Notes: a model not told the origin generated them from the sequence alone. 64,000 bases of DNA from Mycoplana rhizolycopersici (GCF_013378445.1 NZ_JABXYK010000002.1:488236-552235); one strand, 5' to 3'; counted from the stretch's first letter, positions 53,920-62,515 are shown. Translations and numbers: made by a program.

Positions 53920-55551
53920 TCAGTTCGCCTTCTGGCCCTGTTCGACGGATCGCATCAGCGCTTCGATCATCTGGTCGATGCTGAAGCTCGCAGAACGCTG
54001 GCTTGGCGGATAGTCCTTGAAGGTCTGCAGGAACGGCGCAACCTTCCAGACACCGTATTGTGCCAGATAGGCGTTTTTCGTCATCCAGTCGTAGTACTGG
54101 TCCGAGACGACGTCTGCGCGTTCGTATGGATCCATACGGAGGTTGAATACCTTCGGTACGCGCAGGTTCGTGAACGGATTGGCCCAGACCACGAAGCCGC
54201 CGGGTTCGCGCTGTTCGGAGAACACGAGCTTCCAGTTGTCGAATCGATAGGAGACCAGCAAGCCGTCGTCGTTGAAGTAGAAGAATTCATTGCGCGCCGA
54301 CTTCGGCTGTTCACCTGTTAGGTAGGGCAACTGGTTGTAGCCGTCGAGATGGACCTTGAAAGGCTTGCCGTCGATATCCGTTCCCTTCAATAGCCGGTCC
54401 TTGATGTCCTGGTCGCCGGCGGCGGCGAGAAGCGTCGGGAACCAGTCGAGGCCCGAAATCATCTCGTTTGAGATCTCGCCTGGCTTGATCTTGCCGGGCC
54501 AGCGGACCATGGCCGGGACGCGGAAGGCGCCCTCCCAGTTCGTGTCCTTCTCGCTGCGGAACGCGGTCGTGGCGGCGTCTGGCCAAGACCACTGGTTGGG
54601 TCCGTTGTCGGTGGTATAGACGACGATGGTGTTGTCGGCGATCTCCAGGTCGTCCAGCGCCTTCAACAGTTTGCCGACGTCGCCGTCGTGTTCGATCATG
54701 CCGTCCGCATATTCGTTGCCCGGCATGCCGCTCTGTCCCTGCATGCTCGGACGCACATGCGTGAAGGCGTGCATGCGGGTGGTGTTCATCCAGGTGAAGA
54801 ACGGCTTTCCGGCCTGCGCCTGCTTCTGCATGAAGGCGATTGCGGCCTCCGTCGTCTCGTCGTCTATCGTCTCCATGCGCTTGCGGTTGAGCGCTCCCGT
54901 GTCTTCGACCTTGCCGTCGGCAAAGCTATGCAGCACCCCGCGCGGTGAGTTGCTCTTGACGAAGGCGGTGTCGTCCTTGGGGTAGTAGGGCCGTTCCGGC
55001 TCTTCCTCGGCGTTCAGGTGGTAGAGGTTGCCGAAGAATTCGTCGAAGCCGTGAGCGGTCGGCAGGAAGCGATCCTGATCGCCGAGATGGTTCTTGCCGA
55101 ATTGCCCCGTCGCGTATCCGAGCGGCTTCAGCGCCTGCGCGATGGTGATGTCACGATCCTGGAGGCCGACCGCGGCGCCGGGTATGCCGACCTTGCAAAG
55201 CCCGGTCCTGAGGCAGGTCTGTCCGGTGATGAAGGTGGAGCGCCCGGCCGTGCAACTATTTTCCGCATAATAGTCGGTGAACATCATACCTTCCTTGGCG
55301 ATCCGGTCGATGTTCGGGGTCTTGTAGCCCATGAGGCCGAAGGAATAGGCGCTGATATTGGTCTGGCCGATGTCGTCGCCGAAGATGACGAGGATGTTGG
55401 GCTTCGCCGCATCCTGCGCCGATGTGCTGGCCGGCGTAGCGAGGTACGCAGAAGCGAGGACTGTTCCCGCAAGGGCGAGCGCTCGTGGTTTCAGGTTCTT
55501 CAGGCGGCGGGTGGAGAGCCGGTCGCCCAGATAGTTCAGGGGCATGCGCAT
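53920..55551 (-). CDS. Periplasmic arylsulfatase-type sulfatase
   Basis: A 543-residue enzyme of the alkaline-phosphatase-like superfamily that hydrolyses sulfate esters. The N-terminus has a basic region and hydrophobic stretch (ALALAGTVLASAYLATPAS), a signal peptide. The metal pair is in VIFGDDIGQTN (D59, D60), and the sulfatase signature is CTAGR at 100-104, where the cysteine is converted to formylglycine; the third position is Ala instead of Pro, which the family allows. Other parts: FGKNHLGDQDRFLPTAHGFDEF and VYTTDNGPNQWSWPD. The matching FGE gene is not in the window. The substrate is unknown. Confidence 0.92.
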   Translation of the reverse strand: MRMPLNYLGDRLSTRRLKNLKPRALALAGTVLASAYLATPASTSAQDAAKPNILVIFGDDIGQTNISAYSFGLMGYKTPNIDRIAKEGMMFTDYYAENSCTAGRSTFITGQTCLRTGLCKVGIPGAAVGLQDRDITIAQALKPLGYATGQFGKNHLGDQDRFLPTAHGFDEFFGNLYHLNAEEEPERPYYPKDDTAFVKSNSPRGVLHSFADGKVEDTGALNRKRMETIDDETTEAAIAFMQKQAQAGKPFFTWMNTTRMHAFTHVRPSMQGQSGMPGNEYADGMIEHDGDVGKLLKALDDLEIADNTIVVYTTDNGPNQWSWPDAATTAFRSEKDTNWEGAFRVPAMVRWPGKIKPGEISNEMISGLDWFPTLLAAAGDQDIKDRLLKGTDIDGKPFKVHLDGYNQLPYLTGEQPKSARNEFFYFNDDGLLVSYRFDNWKLVFSEQREPGGFVVWANPFTNLRVPKVFNLRMDPYERADVVSDQYYDWMTKNAYLAQYGVWKVAPFLQTFKDYPPSQRSASFSIDQMIEALMRSVEQGQKAN

Positions 55552-56589
55552 TACACTACTCCCATATGTCGAACGTATTTAAAGAACTGAAAAATGCCTG
55601 TTTATGGACACGAAACGTGTGTGGCGGAATAACCCCCCATTGCAAACCTGCGTGACAAACGACTTTTGCTATACGAGTTGGGCTTTGGCAACGTCTTTCC
55701 CACCCCACAGGTCTGAACCGGAATGAGCGGAGGCGGGCCGCGCCATTTGAACAGTCTCATCCGCGGCCGCGCCGATGGCAGGAAGCCATAGACAGCCGAA
55801 GCATTGCCGAGCCGAGGACGGAGCCGGGGCGATCGAGGAGGAACGTCCCGGTTGCGGCTTCGACTGTCATGGTGTCCGCCGGTACGCCGGCGGTTTGGGT
55901 GCTGTTGGCGGCAGGGTCGAACCAGTCGAGTTCGACAGCGGCAAGGCGGTCGCTCCCAAGCTCGGTGAAGAGAGGCCGAAGTCGCCAAAGCAGGAGGTCA
56001 CCCTTCACGAAGGTGTAGAGCTCGTCGACGTGGATGGCGGAGCGTCGCCGTCGACGTCGGCATAGATGAACGTACTGCCGTTCTTCTTCGTGAAGCGCAA
56101 TCACCGCGTCAGCTTGCCACGTGCGATCTCCTTGCCTGCCTCCGCGTCAACGGCGCGGGCGACGGGCAGCGTATGGTCGGCAACGAGCAGCCTCCAGCTT
56201 TCCTTCTCGTCGGTATGCACAGGCGAAGCTGGCGGACAGCAGGGCGGTGGCCGTGGCCAGGGTGCGCGATGAGCCGATTCTGGTGATGCGGGCACAACGG
56301 TCATCGACCGGGCCTGATGGAGCCATGGTGCTGCCAGCGTGGTTGTGCGGATTTCGCAATCTGGAGCTAAGAGGGAATACGACTAGGGCGTCATGTGCGC
56401 CTATGCCGGAGTTGCCCCCGCAACTGTAGGCGGGGCGCAACGGTCCAACATGTCAGTGAGGAAGACGCTGTTGGAAGACGAACGGTGGCGATGACCGGCA
56501 GGCCAAGAGACCTGCAGCAGCGACCAGTGAGGAGGGCTCCGTTTGACCGCGTTTCTCGCTTCCGGCCCACCGGCATCCGCGGCAGCGCT
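55552..56589. other. Gene-poor, apparently decayed region
   Basis: About 1 kb upstream of the sulfatase has overlapping frames on both strands but no intact gene I can support. It contains the sulfatase promoter region and a possible broken RTX-type gene end (55990-56105). The remainder, 56106-56589, shows no recognisable element. The mixed frames and lack of start signals suggest sequence decay. Confidence 0.45.
55990..56105 (-). pseudogene. Possible remnant of an RTX/calcium-binding protein C-terminus
   Basis: On the minus strand one frame encodes FTKKNGSTFIYADVDGDA and, after a frameshift near 56040, the next frame gives AIHVDELYTFVKGDLLL. Joined, this resembles the typical end of hemolysin-type calcium-binding proteins, where a Y-D-NGD strand is followed by D-I-V and a closing DFLL. 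No stop follows DLLL in the present frame. I see no preceding GGxGxDx repeats, so the call is tentative. Confidence 0.3.
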
Positions 56590-56820
56590 CTACCGCCGTT
56601 TCCGGCCGATTTTTCCAGCATCGACCGCCGTCTGGCTCTCGTAGGAGGCGAGGATATGATGATCCGCCAGCATGGCAACTGCCGTACACACCTCCACCTC
56701 GTCCCAGCCCGCTTGCATCGCTTGCCACACGATCTGCTGGAACGGGCCTTCGAGCGCATCCTCGCATTCGAGATGGCGGTCGGACGTGAAGTCTTGGCGT
56801 GGAGAGGAAATGTGGGCCAA
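56590..56820 (-). CDS. Small hypothetical protein with TTG start
   Basis: A 76-residue protein beginning (M)AHISSPRQDFTSDRHLEC and continuing with EDALEGPFQQIVWQAMQAGW and AVAMLADHHILASYE. I recall related short helical proteins in rhizobia but no function. The start is TTG at 56820, which has AGGAGG only five bases upstream, a much stronger signal than the ATG at 57009 that would give a long, unlike N-terminus. It is the last gene of a minus-strand series that starts with cspA. Confidence 0.6.
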   Translation of the reverse strand: MAHISSPRQDFTSDRHLECEDALEGPFQQIVWQAMQAGWDEVEVCTAVAMLADHHILASYESQTAVDAGKIGRKRR

Positions 56821-56965
56821 TGGCGCCTCCTGGTAAGGGAAATTCCTTCCTGACAGTCTCAACGTCCGAGGTATGTGCGCGAGGGAGCCGAGCCCTAAAA
56901 ATGGGCTGGATGCGGCGATCTGGAGCCTGCATTGCGCCAAAGAGAAAGGTGTCGACGGAGGTCGG

Positions 56966-57223
56966 CTATTGCAACGGATCTGGATAACGGCTCGAAAAGA
57001 ACTCGGCACGAAATTCCAGGCTCAACTCCGCCAGAATTTCGCCGCTTCCATCATAAACTCGCACCGAAAATGGACGCGCCTCATCAGGAAGGCCATCCAG
57101 CGCCATCGTCGCAAGTGCTTTTCTTGCCCGCTTTATGGCAGATCCATAATCTTGCAGATCGCAAAGTGCGTCTGAACCGGAGGCGCCATCACCGTTGGTG
57201 GTGGCAAACGAGAATTGCGGCAT
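56966..57223 (-). CDS. DUF6894-like small protein
   Basis: An 85-residue protein starting MPQFSFATTNGDGASGSDA, with LQDYGSAIKRARKALATMAL and PFSVRVYDGSGEILAELSLEF. The layout, an N-terminal MPxFxF strand, a helix with KARKAL and a C-terminal VYDxxGxxLxxL strand, is that of DUF6894 proteins, which are very common in rhizobia and have no known function. GGGGGAG lies six bases before the ATG. It probably belongs to the same stress-type island as cspA and S21. Confidence 0.7.
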   Translation of the reverse strand: MPQFSFATTNGDGASGSDALCDLQDYGSAIKRARKALATMALDGLPDEARPFSVRVYDGSGEILAELSLEFRAEFFSSRYPDPLQ

Positions 57224-57312
57224 GCGCTCCCCCACATATGTTCCATCAGAATCAAGGCCGAGCCCTTCGTTTTTCATCGAGCTGCCAGCCTGAGGCGCGT
57301 AAATATTCGGCG

Positions 57313-57534
57313 TTATTTCTTTTTGGACGTTCGGGGTTTCGGCTTCTGGGCGGCCGACGCATCTGGTGCGTCGCCGGCTTGCGATTCCCGAAGCTGGCGA
57401 AGGCGTTCTGTTTTCAGCGCGCGTTTCACCGCCTCGGCAGCGATTATGTCCCGAGCAACGGCATTGGTCTGCGCAGCTTTCTCTTCCGCCGACGTTTTTG
57501 TTCGCTTGAAGAATTCCTCTTTGGTGGCAGCCAT
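57313..57534 (-). CDS. Small basic protein downstream of rpsU
   Basis: A 73-residue, Lys/Ala-rich, helical protein (MAATKEEFFKRTKTSAEEKA, AVARDIIAAEAVKRALKTE, ending PKPRTSKKK). The basic tail suggests contact with nucleic acid. It starts 16 bases after the rpsU stop and has AAGGAGGAT before its ATG, so the two are co-transcribed. I recall the same pair in other rhizobia. Function unknown. Confidence 0.75.
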   Translation of the reverse strand: MAATKEEFFKRTKTSAEEKAAQTNAVARDIIAAEAVKRALKTERLRQLRESQAGDAPDASAAQKPKPRTSKKK

Positions 57535-57550
57535 TCAATCCTCCTTGTCG

Positions 57551-57793
57551 TCAGCGGCTCGAGACGCGCACTTTCTTCTTGGGAGCTGGCAGCAAACCTT
57601 CACGCTGGGCCTTCTTGCGAGCGAGCTTGCGGGCACGCCGCACAGCCTCAGCCTTTTCGCGGACCCGCTTCTCAGACGGCTTCTCATAGGAACTGCGCGC
57701 CTTCATCTCGCGGAAGATGCCCTCGCGCTGCATCCGCTTCTTCAAGACGCGCAATGCCTGTTCGATGTTGTTGTCTCTGACGATAACTTGCAA
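57551..57793 (-). CDS. rpsU: 30S ribosomal protein S21 (TTG start)
   Basis: An 80-residue protein, (M)[19 protein letters not shown] followed by [16 protein letters not shown] and a very basic Arg/Lys-rich end. S21 helps 30S subunits to bind natural mRNAs. The TTG at 57793 has AGGAG five bases upstream and is exactly where the family begins; the ATG at 57862 would add 23 unrelated residues. Rhizobia commonly have more than one rpsU copy, and those beside cold-shock genes are thought to be stress-linked. Confidence 0.9.
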   Translation of the reverse strand: MQVIVRDNNIEQALRVLKKRMQREGIFREMKARSSYEKPSEKRVREKAEAVRRARKLARKKAQREGLLPAPKKKVRVSSR

Positions 57794-57818
57794 GATATCT
57801 CCTGATGCAGTCTGGCTG

Positions 57819-58106
57819 CTATTTTCTGGTTCTGATCGTGTTGGACTTGACCCAGCTTCCACTTCCGCCGTTGTCCGCTACGCGGTGGGACCTGGCCGCC
57901 GGGGATGCCGACACGACCGTATCGATCTCGTCCTGTTCAATGCTACGCTCAAAATTCTCGCTGGAAAACCGTACCCGGTATCGGAGCAGGCCGTTCGCTT
58001 CCGGCAGTTGGGATACGATCCGTCCCGATCCTTCAGGCTGAGTGCTTCCGAGCACCCTGGCTTTCAATACAACAGTGTCGCCCGGACGATATTGGTGTCT
58101 TGGCAT
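57819..58106 (-). CDS. Small hypothetical protein between cspA and rpsU
   Basis: A 95-residue protein starting [19 protein letters not shown], with [21 protein letters not shown] and [12 protein letters not shown]. The first part resembles a small beta-barrel of SH3 type ([13 protein letters not shown]), which suggests RNA or protein binding; that is inference. The ATG at 58106 is chosen over one at 58118. The C-terminal 25 residues are poorly conserved-looking. It lies 25 bases upstream of rpsU on the same strand. Confidence 0.7.
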   Translation of the reverse strand: MPRHQYRPGDTVVLKARVLGSTQPEGSGRIVSQLPEANGLLRYRVRFSSENFERSIEQDEIDTVVSASPAARSHRVADNGGSGSWVKSNTIRTRK

Positions 58107-58123
58107 GAGAACTCCCATTGCCG

Positions 58124-58153
58124 AAAAATAAAAGGCCGGGCGTTAACCCGACC
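58124..58153 (-). terminator. Terminator after cspA
   Basis: Read on the minus strand, GGTCGGG pairs with CCCGGCC (one G-U pair) around TTAACG, followed by TTTTATTTTT. It separates cspA from the next small gene. Confidence 0.8.
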
Positions 58154-58213
58154 TCTCAGTTTCACTCATCTACGCTGCCAGTACATCCGTGGTCAGCGCG
58201 ACCGAGTGACAGT

Positions 58214-58423
58214 TCAAGCAGCCTGCAGGTTGTCAGCGGAATTTTTTCCGGACTTGCGGTCTTGAACGATATCGAAGCGAACCTTCTGTCCGTCGACGAG
58301 CGAACCAAGACCGGCGCGCTCGACAGCGGAAATGTGGACAAAGACGTCGGTGCTGCCGTTGTCCGGTTCAATGAAGCCGAAGCCCTTGGTGGCGTTGAAC
58401 CACTTGACTGTACCAGTATTCAT
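58214..58423 (-). CDS. cspA: Cold shock protein (CspA family)
   Basis: A 69-residue single CSD domain: [20 protein letters not shown] holds RNP1 (KGFGFI) and [14 protein letters not shown] holds RNP2 (VFVHIS). It binds single-stranded RNA and melts structures at low temperature. The ATG at 58423 has GGAAA upstream. A promoter candidate about 130 bases upstream implies a long leader, as usual for csp genes. It is the first of six minus-strand small genes. Confidence 0.95.
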   Translation of the reverse strand: MNTGTVKWFNATKGFGFIEPDNGSTDVFVHISAVERAGLGSLVDGQKVRFDIVQDRKSGKNSADNLQAA

Positions 58424-58917
58424 AACGATTTCCTTTCGAAGCAATCGCTGTTGTTCCCGACATGCCTTGCGGGATTAGATCGATGTTTTGAGAGGAAATC
58501 CGACGGGAGCGAAGCTCTGGACCGGCGTCACAAGCAATGGTCGATGGCCAATATATAAACTCAATTTGGAATATTACAATGGCGCCATCGCGTTTTATTG
58601 GGAACCTTCGCCGCGAAAGGCTCGTAAGATCTTGGTTTTGTGGCGAAGTTTATTTCCCAGAACGCTCGCGCAGGCAACTTGCGCTGGACGAGATCGGCCA
58701 CGCAGGAGGCGTCCCCAACGAGACCGGCGTAAATGCAGCCGGCTGATCACCGGCCCGCGGCCGAACGCACCAACTGGCCAGACTTTCGCGCAATCGGTCG
58801 AATCGTCAGAGCGCCGCGGTGAAGCAAGGCGAGTAGCGCACAACAGGACGCGACGTGAAATGTAGGCCGGCTCTGCCCGTTCCGAATTCTAACATAATGA
58901 AATTGTTAAGAAAATGT

Positions 58918-58920
<3 letters not shown>
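58424..58920. other. Intergenic region between cspA and tRNA-Thr
   Basis: This holds the cspA leader and promoter (58424-58580) and, beyond, about 340 bases in which I see no gene. Short frames there have no start signals or recognisable motifs. Confidence 0.45.
58552..58579 (-). promoter_or_regulatory. Candidate cspA promoter
   Basis: Minus strand TTGTAA (58579-58574) and TATATA (58557-58552) are 16 bases apart. Transcription would start near 58546, giving a leader of about 120 bases. Identified by eye. Confidence 0.4.
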
Positions 58921-58993
<73 letters not shown>

Positions 58994-59045
58994 ACTCGGG
59001 GAGGGAGTAGCATATTCCTTCCGGCTGTAAAGCGAAAAATGCCCC

Positions 59046-59993
59046 TCAGATAGTCCAGTCGAGACTTGCCGGCGTCGGGGATACGGCTTCCTTGCAGAGC
59101 TGGACGGTGTGGGGCAGCGTTTCCGCGAGGAAATCGATCAGGGCGCGGACCGCCGGGAGCATTCCGTGGCGGGAGGTGAAGGCCGCATGCATGCTCGATT
59201 GCGGCGAGCCCCAGCCGGCAAGGACGGGAGCCAGTACACCGGTGCGGAACCCTCTTTCGGCGATCGTGTCTGGCAGCAGACCGACGCCGATCCCTTCGAT
59301 CGCGGCGCGCTCGAGGATACCGAAATCGATGCAGGAGAGAACCGGATTGTGGGCGACGTCGCGAAAGGCGCCGGCGTCGTCGACCAGCGTCCAGACGGCG
59401 CGACCCGGATTCTCCTGCATCGCGATCGTCGGCATCTGCGCCAGGTTTTCGAAGGTGATCGGGCCATGGCGGGCGATGAATGCCGGGCTTGCCGCCAATA
59501 GCTGGCGCGTGTCGCCGAATTTGCGAACCACGATCGACTGGTCGCCATCATAGCTGGCCCGCACCCGCAGCGCGACGTCGACGCGCTCCTCGATCAGATC
59601 GACGGGGCGATTGGTCATCAGGATCGCCAGGCGAATATCGGGATAGCGCTTCAGAAACGTCGGCAGGATGTTTGCAAGGATAGGTGCAAAGCCGGGTGGC
59701 ATCGCCAGCCGTACCGGACCGGCAGGCTCAGACTTGGCTGCGGCGATCACGGCTTCCGCCTCGTCCACTCCGGCAAGTATCGTCTCGCAGCGCTCGTAGA
59801 ACGTCTGGCCGATGTCGGTGACGCGCAGCTTGCGGGTCGAGCGCTCCAGCAGACGCACGCCGAGGCGCTCCTCCAGTTGCGCAACGCGCTTGGAGATCTT
59901 GGATTTCGGCACGTCGAGCGCATTGGCGGCGGCAGTGAAACCCTTGTGCTTCACGACGGCGGCGAAAAGGGCGAGGTCGTTCAGGTCCTGCAT
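59046..59993 (-). CDS. LysR-family regulator divergent from azoR
   Basis: A 315-residue regulator. The N-terminal helix-turn-helix is FTAAANALDVPKSKISKRVA, and the effector domain includes GPVRLAMPPGFAPILANILP and GIGVGLLPDTIAERG. It belongs to the large group that controls quinone- or redox-active enzymes beside it. It is transcribed away from azoR across 132 bases that contain a palindrome, so azoR is its likely target. Confidence 0.9.
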   Translation of the reverse strand: MQDLNDLALFAAVVKHKGFTAAANALDVPKSKISKRVAQLEERLGVRLLERSTRKLRVTDIGQTFYERCETILAGVDEAEAVIAAAKSEPAGPVRLAMPPGFAPILANILPTFLKRYPDIRLAILMTNRPVDLIEERVDVALRVRASYDGDQSIVVRKFGDTRQLLAASPAFIARHGPITFENLAQMPTIAMQENPGRAVWTLVDDAGAFRDVAHNPVLSCIDFGILERAAIEGIGVGLLPDTIAERGFRTGVLAPVLAGWGSPQSSMHAAFTSRHGMLPAVRALIDFLAETLPHTVQLCKEAVSPTPASLDWTI

Positions 59994-60022
59994 CCGTATT
60001 CCTTTCGGGCGAGCCTCATTAT

Positions 60023-60040
60023 TGTTTCCCGAGAGAAACA
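60023..60040. promoter_or_regulatory. Palindrome in the LysR-azoR intergenic region, candidate operator
   Basis: TGTTTC (60023-60028) and GAAACA (60035-60040) form a perfect inverted repeat around six bases, 86 bases before the azoR start. Its position between divergent genes suggests the binding site of the LysR protein. Confidence 0.5.
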
Positions 60041-60125
60041 GTCAATTGGATTTCGGCCGGCTAATCGGCTGATTGTTTTCGCCGCATATAGGTGTCAACC
60101 CGATTCAAAACAGAGGCACCACATC

Positions 60126-60749
60126 ATGAACGTCCTCCACATCGACTCCGGCATTCTCGGAGACCACTCCGTTTCCCGTCGCCTGACGGCAGCCATAGTG
60201 GCGCAGATCAAGGCTGATGATCCGTCCGCAACCGTCACCTATCGCGACCTCGTTGCCGAGGCGCTGCCGCACCTGACCGGTGCCCACCTGATGGCCGCCA
60301 ACGCCAAGCCCGGCGAACTGGATGCGCAGGTTGCAGCCGACGTCAAGAACAGCGCCGTCGTCCTCGACGAGTTCCTCGCCGCCGACACCGTCGTCGTCGG
60401 CGCGCCGATGTATAATTTCTCGCTGCCGAGCCAGTTGAAGGCATGGATCGATCGCATCGCCGTGGCGGGCAAGACGTTCCGCTACACCGAGAACGGTCCG
60501 GAAGGACTTGCCACCGGCAAGAAGGTGATCGTCGTGTCCACCCGCGGCGGCCACTACAGCAGTGGCCCGGCTGCGGTCATGGACCATCAGGAAAGCTACC
60601 TGACGGCAGTCTTCGGCTTTATCGGCATCACCGACGTCGAGTTCGTTCGTGCGGAGGGCCTGAACCTCGGCGCCGACCAGAAGGCGACGGCCATTTCCGA
60701 GGCCGAGGCGACGATCTCCGGCCTCGGCTCTCTGAAGCTGGCAGGCTGA
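60126..60749 (+). CDS. azoR: FMN-dependent NADH azoreductase
   Basis: A 207-residue flavodoxin-like enzyme that reduces quinones and azo compounds with NADH by two electrons. Family parts are NVLHIDSGILGDHSVSRRLT (FMN phosphate loop), APMYNFSLPSQLKAWIDRIA and STRGGHYSSGPA. The ATG at 60126 is where similarity starts; the frame is open upstream through the LysR gene. A hairpin terminator follows. Confidence 0.94.
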   Translation: MNVLHIDSGILGDHSVSRRLTAAIVAQIKADDPSATVTYRDLVAEALPHLTGAHLMAANAKPGELDAQVAADVKNSAVVLDEFLAADTVVVGAPMYNFSLPSQLKAWIDRIAVAGKTFRYTENGPEGLATGKKVIVVSTRGGHYSSGPAAVMDHQESYLTAVFGFIGITDVEFVRAEGLNLGADQKATAISEAEATISGLGSLKLAG

Positions 60750-60784
60750 GAACAGGCGGGCTGAACGCCTGGAGCGGAATTTTT

Positions 60785-60815
60785 AGGCCCGTCGGACAGT
60801 TCGTCCGGCGGGCCT
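60785..60815 (+). terminator. Hairpin terminator after azoR
   Basis: AGGCCCGTCGGAC pairs with GTCCGGCGGGCCT (one G-U pair) around a five-base loop, 36 bases past the stop. The T run after the stem is short; the preceding TTTTT suggests it may also act on the other strand. Confidence 0.65.
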
Positions 60816-60910
60816 GTTGCCGTGTTCGGCGCCGTGCTGCGTCTCGTTGTCTCGACAGCGGCTGGAAAGGGACTACACTGCTGGGCGGAGAGGGTGCGCG
60901 GAGGCGATCG

Positions 60911-61186
60911 ATGCGGCTCTTGCTTTGCCTGGTGGTATTTCTGTTTGTTCTGGTGGACGCTGCCGCGTGGGCGGCGGATAGGACGCAGCACACCGGCTGC
61001 ACCTGCCGCAACCGCGATGGCAGCCGCCATCAGTTGGGGGCTGTAGCGTGCCTCAATGTCGATGGCCGGCGCTATCTCGCCCGTTGCGAGATGGCGCTGA
61101 ATGTCCCCAACTGGAAGAAGGTGCAAGACGAATGTCCTGCGGCTGCCGCGACGGGGCAGTCTCCAGCAACGCCCGCTGCCTTGTAA
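60911..61186 (+). CDS. Small exported cysteine-containing protein
   Basis: A 91-residue protein with a signal peptide (MRLLLCLVVFLFVLVDAAAW, cleavage near AWA before ADR). The mature part has four cysteines, TGCTCRNRDGS, VACLNVDGRRYLARCEMA and DECP, and ends in a low-complexity Ala/Thr/Pro tail. Two disulfides in the periplasm are likely. I do not recognise the family. GGAGG lies five bases before the ATG. It is convergent with rlmB. Confidence 0.7.
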   Translation: MRLLLCLVVFLFVLVDAAAWAADRTQHTGCTCRNRDGSRHQLGAVACLNVDGRRYLARCEMALNVPNWKKVQDECPAAAATGQSPATPAAL

Positions 61187-61238
61187 GCGCGATTGCCTGA
61201 CGCCGGCCGGCCACGCGAACGGGGCCGGGGGCAGAGAA

Positions 61239-62114
61239 CTATTTTGTCAGATACTGTCGCGCCGCATAGAGCGCGATGGCCGCGGCGTTCGAAACGTTCA
61301 GCGACTTGATTGCGCCCGGCATGTCGAGGCGGGCCAGCGCCTTGCAGGTCGCTCTCGTCTTCTGTCGCAGCCCTTTGCCCTCCGATCCAAGCACCAGCGC
61401 GATCTTGTCGCCGGAAAGGGTGGTCTCGAGCGGCGCCGGTCCTTCCGAATCGAGACCGATCGAGGTGAAGCCGAGAGCGTGCAGCTCCTCCAGAGCGTCC
61501 GCAAGGTTGGTGATCTGGATGTAAGGGATCAGTTCGAGCGCGCCGGAGGCCGATTTTGCGAGCACGCCCGATTCGGTGGGGGAGTGGCGCATGGTGGTGA
61601 TGACGGCGCCGGCGCCGAAGGCGACCGCGGTGCGCAGGATCGCACCGACATTGTGGGGATCTGTCACCTGGTCGAGCACGAGGATCAGCGGGCTCTCCTT
61701 GAGCGCGCCAAGTCTGCGAACCGGCAATGGCCGGGTCTCGAGCATCACGCCTTGATGGATCGCCTCCGGCCCGAGGATCTTGTCGATATCGGACGGCAGG
61801 ACGTTTTCCACAGGGTAGGGGAGCGTTGCAGGGTCAGGCAGGTCTAGGCGCTGGGCGGCATTCTGCGTGACCGACAGCCGGATGATCTGCCGTTCGGGAT
61901 TGTCGAGCGCGGCCCGCACGGTATGAAGGCCGTAGAGAAACACTTGGTCCGGCGCGAGCGCGGGCGCCTTCCAGCCTTCCGCCTGCTTGTGGCGGCGGTC
62001 GCTCTTCGGCGTCGGTATTTCGCCGCGTTCGCGCTTCTGGTCGCGGTGTGCGCGCCGAAGCTTTGCGTAATGGGTGTCTTTGGCGCTCTTGCCGCCGGCG
62101 TCATCTTTGCTCAT
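61239..62114 (-). CDS. rlmB: 23S rRNA (guanosine-2'-O-)-methyltransferase RlmB
   Basis: A 291-residue SpoU/TrmH-family enzyme that methylates G2251 of 23S rRNA. A basic, probably disordered N-terminus (residues 1-55) precedes the substrate-binding domain (FLYGLHTVRAALDNPERQI). The trefoil-knot catalytic domain has VLDQVTDPHNVGAILRTA, LVLGSEGKGLRQKTR and the closing SLNVSNAAAIALYAARQ. The long basic N-terminus is common in rhizobia. It ends 53 bases from the small exported protein gene. Confidence 0.93.
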   Translation of the reverse strand: MSKDDAGGKSAKDTHYAKLRRAHRDQKRERGEIPTPKSDRRHKQAEGWKAPALAPDQVFLYGLHTVRAALDNPERQIIRLSVTQNAAQRLDLPDPATLPYPVENVLPSDIDKILGPEAIHQGVMLETRPLPVRRLGALKESPLILVLDQVTDPHNVGAILRTAVAFGAGAVITTMRHSPTESGVLAKSASGALELIPYIQITNLADALEELHALGFTSIGLDSEGPAPLETTLSGDKIALVLGSEGKGLRQKTRATCKALARLDMPGAIKSLNVSNAAAIALYAARQYLTK

Positions 62115-62213
62115 AGCGCCTTATAGCCGCCGGTGCGGATTGCGCAAATCCATTGATCGCGCCGGGGGTGGGGAAGGCGATGCATTTTTCCCAACTTTTT
62201 CCAAGGCACTGTG

Positions 62214-62242
62214 TTGACAGGAAGAAACGGGGCGGTCATATA
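62214..62242 (+). promoter_or_regulatory. Near-consensus promoter of the tRNA-Tyr/tRNA-Gly unit
   Basis: TTGACA at 62214-62219 and CATATA at 62237-62242 are 17 bases apart. This is close to the vegetative sigma factor consensus, and transcription would start about 80 bases before tRNA-Tyr. Confidence 0.7.
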
Positions 62243-62330
62243 CCCGGCGCAGATCGAGGGGGCGCACTGCTCCGGCAGAAACAAGACTTCGATCTGAACA
62301 TACTTGGTCGCTTGATCCCGACGGAATAAT

Positions 62331-62415
62331 GGAGGGATGCCCGAGTGGTTAAAGGGGACGGACTGTAAATCCGTTGGCTCAGCCTACGTTGGTTCAAATC
62401 CAACTCCCTCCACCA
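62331..62415 (+). tRNA. tRNA-Tyr (anticodon GTA)
   Basis: A class II tRNA with a long variable arm (GGCTCAGCCTACG region). Acceptor GGAGGGA pairs with TCCCTCC, the anticodon arm is CGGACTGTAAATCCG with anticodon GTA, the T arm has GGTTCAAATCC, and CCA is encoded at 62413-62415. Confidence 0.97.
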
Positions 62416-62441
62416 TTCTGTCACGAGGATCGGACCACGCC

Positions 62442-62515
62442 GCGGGTATAGCTCAATGGTAGAGCAGCAGCCTTCCAAGCTGAATACGCGGGTTCGATTC
62501 CCGCTACCCGCTCCA
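62442..62515 (+). tRNA. tRNA-Gly (anticodon TCC)
   Basis: Acceptor GCGGGTA pairs with TACCCGC, D arm AGCTCAATGGTAGAGC, anticodon arm CAGCCTTCCAAGCTG with anticodon TCC, T arm GGGTTCGATTCCC, and CCA at 62513-62515. It follows tRNA-Tyr by 26 bases and shares its promoter. Confidence 0.97.

Noticed and set aside
56395..56853. 152-residue plus-strand frame in the decayed region
   Set aside because: Overlaps the better-supported minus-strand TTG-start gene; composition and lack of a ribosome-binding site argue against it.
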